A stretch of DNA of 64,000 nucleotides from NCBI RefSeq assembly GCF_018129985.1, contig NZ_JAFCKT010000005.1, positions 372,001-436,000 of the forward strand, in the 5' to 3' direction. Source of the DNA: Bradyrhizobium sp. SZCCT0148 (GTDB taxonomy: Bacteria; Pseudomonadota; Alphaproteobacteria; Rhizobiales; Xanthobacteraceae). The position numbers and the translations under genes were made by a program. This document shows, in pieces, positions 59,812-64,000 of this stretch. The notes under the pieces were generated by a model. That model saw only the letters and a list, made by a program, of their open reading frames with translations, was not told where the DNA came from and did no database searches. How positions within the stretch are numbered: position 1 is the first letter of the stretch; every line of letters starts with the position of its first letter.

Positions 59812-61278
59812 ATGAAGACGTCGCAAAACAACTTCATGAAAAGCATGTTCCTGGCAGCCACGATGCTCGCAACCGGCTCGGCCGCATGGGCAGGGCAGGC
59901 GCCGGGCGCGCTCTCCGCTCCCGATATTCCGATCAGCCATCACGATCGCGTCTATGCGGCCGAGCAGTTCTCGAACACGGTCTCGGTGACAGATCCGGTC
60001 GACAACAAGCTGCTTGGTGTGATCCGCCTGGGAGATCCGCAGCCCGGCAATTTCAGCCCGCTTTACAAGGGCCAGGTTCTCGTGCACGGCATGGGTTTCT
60101 CTCCCGATCACACGACACTTGCCGTGGTGTCGATCGGCTCGAATTCGGTGACCTTCATCGACACCGCGACCAACGCGGTCAAGCACACGACTTATGTCGG
60201 GCGGTCGCCGCACGAGGCGTTCTACACCCCCGACGGCCAGGAGGTGTGGGTCACGGTCCGCGGCGAAAACTACATCTCCGTGATCGATGCCAAGAGCCTG
60301 AAGGAAAAGGCCCGCATCACGACCCCGAACGGACCGGGGATGCAGATCTTCTCGCCCGACGGCAAGTACGGCTACATCTGCTCGTCGTTCAATCCCGAGA
60401 CCGATGTCGTTTCTGTCGCCGAGCACAAGATCATCGCCAAAGTGAAGCAGGAGAGCCCGTTCTGCCCGAACATCGCGGCGACGCCCGATGGAAACCAGGT
60501 CTGGTTCACGCTGAAGGATGTCGGCCGGACCCAGGTGTTCAACGCGAAGCCGCCGTTCAACCTGATCAAGACGATCGACACCGGTCCGATCACCAATCAC
60601 GTCAACTTCGCGCACACCGCCAAGGGCACATTCGCCTATGTCACCGTAGGCGGCCTGAACCTGGTGAGGGTCTTCCGCACGGACGATTTCTCGCAGGTCG
60701 CGACGATCCCGGTCGGTAGTCTGCCCCATGGCGTCTGGCCGTCTGGCGATGGCACGCGCATTTATGTCGGCCTCGAGAACGCCGACGCCCTCGCAGCGAT
60801 CGACACTGCGACCAACAGCGTGGTTGCGAATGTCCCGATCGGCCAGGCACCACAGGCGATCGCCTACGTTCCGGGCGCGGCGCCCAATCCAGATGACCTC
60901 CAGAATTTGCAGCCGCTGGGCGTAGCCGGCCGGGTCGCCCATCTTTCGATGGGCCCCAAGGACGGACCGAGGGAGGGCGCGCCGACCAGCGTCTCGCTGT
61001 TCGACCAGGGCCTGATTCAGATCTTGCAGGCTTCGGTGACGGGACTTCAACCCAAGCAGAAATACGTGCTTGCGCTGGCGGATCGAAATGACGGAAGCGG
61101 TCCCTTGCAGCCGCTTGCAGCCTTCATGACGAATCCGGCCGGGTCAGCTATCGTCAACGCGGCTGGTCCGATCCGGCAGATCGTCGATCAGTCCGCGGCC
61201 TCCGGAAAGCGATATCTCGTGATTGCGTCCGGTGATGCGACCGAGCCCGGCGGCGCGGTCCAGATCGAGACGCAATGA
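59812..61278 (+). CDS. Exported YVTN-type beta-propeller protein
   Basis: Periplasmic 488-residue protein. A signal peptide ends near AWA at 27. Repeats of the YncE/YVTN type follow (VYAAEQFSNTVSVTDPVDNKLLGVIRLGD, MGFSPDHTTLAVVSIGSNSVTFIDTATNAVKHT, VYVGLENADALAAIDTATNSVVANVPIG), giving a seven-bladed propeller to about residue 350. A C-terminal domain (about 385-488) has an Ig-like strand pattern. No haem or metal site is evident. It starts 9 bases after the DUF305 gene and is in the same operon. Could sense or carry a ligand for the sigma pathway. Confidence 0.8.
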   Translation: MKTSQNNFMKSMFLAATMLATGSAAWAGQAPGALSAPDIPISHHDRVYAAEQFSNTVSVTDPVDNKLLGVIRLGDPQPGNFSPLYKGQVLVHGMGFSPDHTTLAVVSIGSNSVTFIDTATNAVKHTTYVGRSPHEAFYTPDGQEVWVTVRGENYISVIDAKSLKEKARITTPNGPGMQIFSPDGKYGYICSSFNPETDVVSVAEHKIIAKVKQESPFCPNIAATPDGNQVWFTLKDVGRTQVFNAKPPFNLIKTIDTGPITNHVNFAHTAKGTFAYVTVGGLNLVRVFRTDDFSQVATIPVGSLPHGVWPSGDGTRIYVGLENADALAAIDTATNSVVANVPIGQAPQAIAYVPGAAPNPDDLQNLQPLGVAGRVAHLSMGPKDGPREGAPTSVSLFDQGLIQILQASVTGLQPKQKYVLALADRNDGSGPLQPLAAFMTNPAGSAIVNAAGPIRQIVDQSAASGKRYLVIASGDATEPGGAVQIETQ

Positions 61279-61318
61279 CACGCCATCCGGCGTCAACGAA
61301 AGGCAGGCGGAGCACGCC

Positions 61319-61837
61319 ATGAAGGACATGCTGGTTCAGGTCGAACCGCTGATCCCCTCGCTCCGCCGTTATGCGCGCGCGCTGATGCGTGATCGCACAA
61401 CCGCCGACGATCTGGTTCAGGACTGCCTGGAGCGCGCCGTCAGCCGCTGGCATCAGCGGCGTGACGGCAGCGTGCGCGCCTGGCTGTTCACCATCCTCCA
61501 CAATCTGGCGGTCACCCAATTCCGTCAGGCCGCGACGCGGGGAAGGCATATGCCGATCGATGATGCAGGCGAGCGCGAACTCGCGAGTGCCGCCGCACAG
61601 GAGCACAGGCTGATCTACCAGGACGTCCTGAACAAACTCGCAAGGCTGCCGGAAGAGCAGCGGGCCGTGCTGTTGCTTGTTGCAGTCGAGGATTTCTCCT
61701 ACGCCGACGCCGCCAAATTGCTGGATGTTCCGGTCGGGACCGTGATGTCGCGCCTGTCACGCGCGCGGGAACGGTTGCAGCAGGAGATGGAGGGGACTGC
61801 ACCGGGGAATGTCGTGGAATTGCGGAGCATGAAATGA
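61319..61837 (+). CDS. ECF family RNA polymerase sigma factor
   Basis: Extracytoplasmic-function sigma factor of 172 residues. Region 2 (about 10-75) has DDLVQDCLERAVSRW and AWLFTILHNLAVTQFRQ, region 4 (about 105-160) has LARLPEEQRAVLLLVAVEDFSYADAAKLLDVPVGTVMSRLSRARERL. The ATG at 61319 has GGAG 6 bases upstream. It overlaps the next gene by 4 bases. The linkage with a membrane anti-sigma and with an ECF-type promoter at the operon head indicates a self-contained envelope or metal stress pathway. Confidence 0.9.
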   Translation: MKDMLVQVEPLIPSLRRYARALMRDRTTADDLVQDCLERAVSRWHQRRDGSVRAWLFTILHNLAVTQFRQAATRGRHMPIDDAGERELASAAAQEHRLIYQDVLNKLARLPEEQRAVLLLVAVEDFSYADAAKLLDVPVGTVMSRLSRARERLQQEMEGTAPGNVVELRSMK

Positions 61838-62607
61838 GCCAGCGACCGATCACGGAAGATGATCTTCACGCCTTCGTGGACCAGGCGCTTGCACCCGAGC
61901 GTCGTGGAGAGATTGCGTCCTATCTGAAGGATCATCCGGATGCCGCCGGGCGCGTCGCGGCCTTCGCCAGCCAGCGCGAGCAATTGCGCAGCGCGTTGGC
62001 TTCGATTGCGGATGAACCCGTGCCGGCCGAACTGAACCTGTCGCACATCATCGAAGGTCGAAAGCGACGTCCAACGCGGGCATGGATGGCGATCGCGGCG
62101 ATGTTGCTGGTGGGCATCGGCGGTTTCGGCGGGTGGACCGTGCGCAGCCTGTTGCAGGGCGGTTCGAACGGATTGTCCGCACTGGCGCAGGAGGCTGCCT
62201 ACTCCTATGGCGTCTACGCACCGGATCGCGTGCGGCCGGTCGAAATACGTGCTTCCGACAGCGCCGAGCTCACGCAATGGGTGTCCAGCCGGCTGAAGCG
62301 GGCGGTCAAGGTGCCTGATCTCTCCACGTCGGGCTATCGGCTGATGGGAGGGCGCCTGGTTGCGACCTCGCATGGTCCGGCCGCGATGTTCATGTATGAC
62401 GACGATCAGGGCGACCGTCTCGTCATGCTGACACGTCCAATGAGCAGCGGCAGTCAGGATGAGCCGATGATGCCGCACGCGGCCGGCGATATCGCGGGCT
62501 TCGCGTGGGCGGATCGCGGCATGGGCTATACGCTCGTCGGCCAGCTTCCGGGGGACACTCTCAAGCCGATCGCAAACGAGATCCGGAAACAGGCGGGACC
62601 GATCTAG
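61834..62607 (+). CDS. Membrane anti-sigma factor
   Basis: Single-span protein of 257 residues. The cytosolic N-terminus (ITEDDLHAFVDQALAPERRGEIASYLKDHPDAAGRVAAF) is the non-zinc anti-sigma fold found with alphaproteobacterial ECF factors; no HxxxCxxC is present. A helix at about 83-103 (AWMAIAAMLLVGIGGFGGW) leads to a periplasmic sensor of 150 residues. ATG overlaps the sigma stop (ATGA), the normal arrangement for a cognate pair. The signal it senses is unknown. Confidence 0.88.
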   Translation: MSQRPITEDDLHAFVDQALAPERRGEIASYLKDHPDAAGRVAAFASQREQLRSALASIADEPVPAELNLSHIIEGRKRRPTRAWMAIAAMLLVGIGGFGGWTVRSLLQGGSNGLSALAQEAAYSYGVYAPDRVRPVEIRASDSAELTQWVSSRLKRAVKVPDLSTSGYRLMGGRLVATSHGPAAMFMYDDDQGDRLVMLTRPMSSGSQDEPMMPHAAGDIAGFAWADRGMGYTLVGQLPGDTLKPIANEIRKQAGPI

Positions 62608-62662
62608 TTTCAGAACTCGGGAAACGGGTTCGCGCGTGGGCGCGAACCCTGATCGCGAAACC

Positions 62663-63112
62663 TCAATCCAGCAGCTTGGTGTCGTCGGGCGCCTGCGGCG
62701 GCGTCTTGATCGCGATGGCCTTGACCTGTCCGCTGATCGGCTTGGTGCCGCCATGCGGCGTGCCCTTCGGAATGATGACGAGGTCGCCGGGCTTGACCGT
62801 GACTTCCTTGTCGCCGAGCCAGATCGTGCCGGTGCCGTCCAGGATGTACTGGATCTCGTTGGTGTTGGGATGCATGTGCTTGGGCACGTTGCCGACCTGG
62901 ATCGAAATCGTGGCGCCGTCGGCGCTCGCGAACATTTTCGAGCGGTAGCCGACATTGTTGGCGGCCCCGAGCGCATCGCCTTCCGCCTCGCCGGTGTGGA
63001 TGATCTGCGCGGTGATGTTCTCGGCGGCCAACGCCGGCCTGAGCAGCTGGTTCGCGCCGCACCCGGCGGCAAAGGCGGCGGCGATCGACAGCCCGATTGC
63101 AAGGCGGTTCAT
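62663..63112 (-). CDS. Exported cupin-domain protein
   Basis: Periplasmic cupin of 149 residues with a signal peptide ending about ALA at 29-30. Metal residues are HMHPNTNEIQYIL (His-His-Glu) and GTPHGG (second His). GGGGAGG precedes the ATG. Such small exported cupins sense or turn over small molecules; function unknown. It lies opposite to, and just after, the sigma/anti-sigma operon. Confidence 0.84.
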   Translation of the reverse strand: MNRLAIGLSIAAAFAAGCGANQLLRPALAAENITAQIIHTGEAEGDALGAANNVGYRSKMFASADGATISIQVGNVPKHMHPNTNEIQYILDGTGTIWLGDKEVTVKPGDLVIIPKGTPHGGTKPISGQVKAIAIKTPPQAPDDTKLLD

Positions 63113-63249
63113 GGATGATCCTCCCCATCACAAGTTTGTTGTTGTACCCGCATGCTATTGCGCCGAATGGCCGATGGCCAGTGCTTCCGGAGCGCTTCTC
63201 AAGCCCGCCCCGCTGCTCTATGGTGCCGCCGGCCGAACGGAGGAAACCA

Positions 63250-64000
63250 ATGAAGAACACGATTGCCAGGCTCGCCGGCGCGCTGTTGGCGCTGACGCTC
63301 ACCACCGGATTTGCCGCAGCGCAAAGCAAGGTCACCATCGCGGTCGGCGGCGGCTCCTGCCTGTGCTATCTGCCGACGGTGCTGGCCAAGCAGCTCGGCG
63401 AATACGACAAGGCCGGCCTCAGTGTCGAGCTGGTCGACCTGAAAGGCGGCTCGGACGCGCTCAAAGCCGTGCTCGGCGGCAGCGCCGACGTGGTCTCCGG
63501 CTATTTCGACCATTGCGTCAATCTGGCCGCCAAGAAGCAGGAGCTCCAGGCTTTCGTGGTCTATGACCGCTATCCCGGCCTCGTGCTCGTGGTTGCGCCC
63601 TCGCGTACCAACGACATCAAGTCGGTCAAGGATCTCGCCGGCAAGAAGGTCGGCGTCAGCGCGCCCGGCTCCTCCACCGACTTCTTCCTGAAATACATGC
63701 TCAAGAAGAACGGCGTCGATCCCACCAGCGCCGCCGTGATCGGCGTCGGCCTCGGTGCCACCGCGGTCGCCGCGATGGAGCAGGGCCAGATCGATGCCGC
63801 CGTGATGCTCGATCCCTCGGTCACCGTGCTGCAGGGCACTCACAAGGATCTGCGCATCCTCTCCGACACCCGCACGCAGAAGGATACGCTCGAGACCTTC
63901 GGCGGCGAATATCCCGGCGGCGCGCTGTACTCGACCGCGGCCTGGGTCGCCAAGCACGAGAAGGAGACCCAGGCGCTCACCAACGCAATCCTCGCCACGC
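63250..64000 (+). CDS. ABC transporter binding protein, NMT1/SsuA type (cut at window end)
   Basis: First 250 codons of a periplasmic binding protein. A Sec signal ends near AAA at 24-25. The mature protein starts KVTIAVGGGSCLCYLPTVLAKQLGEYDKAGLSVELVDLKGGSDALKAVLGGSADV, typical of the NMT1/SsuA group. The frame runs past the edge, so length and C-terminus are unknown. GGAGGAAACCA precedes the ATG. Most likely partner of the ABC pair at 57567-59170. Confidence 0.88.
   Translation, partial: MKNTIARLAGALLALTLTTGFAAAQSKVTIAVGGGSCLCYLPTVLAKQLGEYDKAGLSVELVDLKGGSDALKAVLGGSADVVSGYFDHCVNLAAKKQELQAFVVYDRYPGLVLVVAPSRTNDIKSVKDLAGKKVGVSAPGSSTDFFLKYMLKKNGVDPTSAAVIGVGLGATAVAAMEQGQIDAAVMLDPSVTVLQGTHKDLRILSDTRTQKDTLETFGGEYPGGALYSTAAWVAKHEKETQALTNAILAT

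Noticed and set aside
1..64000. CRISPR array, insertion sequences, prophage or rRNA genes
   Set aside because: No regularly spaced repeats, transposase, integrase, phage structural or rRNA sequence was recognised anywhere in the window.

Overview
The window looks like a stretch of a Bradyrhizobium-type alphaproteobacterial chromosome (order Hyphomicrobiales). The reasons are high G+C with strong third-position bias (hence many long antisense shadow frames), a circularly permuted two-piece tmRNA gene with the tag ANDNFAPVAQAA, an alpha-type SspB, the hflK-hflC-DUF2065-degP order, TRAP and TTT transporters with extracytoplasmic binding proteins, and several GGDEF/EAL proteins. No phage, insertion sequence, CRISPR array, rRNA or tRNA was recognised. 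Coding density is very high and most genes lie in short operons.

Layout. 0.2-5.3 kb: a TRAP transporter (binding protein and fused DctQM) with a 2-hydroxyacid dehydrogenase, converging on an ABC binding protein. 5.5-12.1 kb: two GGDEF-EAL c-di-GMP proteins flanking an MFS carrier. 12.4-16.6 kb: an AraC regulator, a degraded catalase-like gene, and a TetR/cytochrome P450 divergent pair with a near-perfect operator palindrome. 16.6-22.7 kb: AsmA-like giant protein, DUF2336 protein, a small unknown, a GNAT enzyme. 22.9-25.5 kb: SoxC-like sulfite dehydrogenase, short monohaem cytochrome, DUF302 protein, small membrane protein. 25.6-31.9 kb (minus strand): methyltransferase, feoAB, DUF4169/RHH pair, fumC, sspB, ssrA. 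32-36.7 kb: split chromate transporter and a tripartite tricarboxylate transporter. 36.8-42.8 kb: thyA, GNAT, folA, then hflK-hflC-DUF2065-degP. 42.8-44.7 kb: serB and miaA, head to head. 44.8-50.8 kb: branched-chain amino acid locus (leader peptide and attenuator, ilvI, ilvH, methyltransferase, EamA, LysE, ilvC). 50.9-55.1 kb: SDR, a ferric-reductase-like membrane protein divergent from a TetR gene with two operator palindromes, and an LtaS/sulfatase-like membrane enzyme. 55.1-59.2 kb: a quaternary-amine ABC system (fused permease/binding protein) divergent from a nitrate/sulfonate/taurine-type ABC ATPase and permease. 59.2-63.1 kb: DUF305, beta-propeller, ECF sigma and anti-sigma, preceded by an ECF-type promoter, then a cupin. 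63.25 kb to the end: a NMT1/SsuA-type binding protein cut by the window edge, probably the missing partner of the ABC pair at 57.6-59.2 kb.

The most interesting items are the self-contained ECF sigma module with a matching GGAAT-N16-CGTC promoter, the co-directional ssrA-sspB pair (tag RNA and tag adaptor side by side), the ilvI transcription attenuator with its Ile/Leu/Val-rich leader peptide, the compact SoxC-type sulfite-oxidation cassette, the DosP-like protein that lacks a haem ligand, and the decayed catalase gene.
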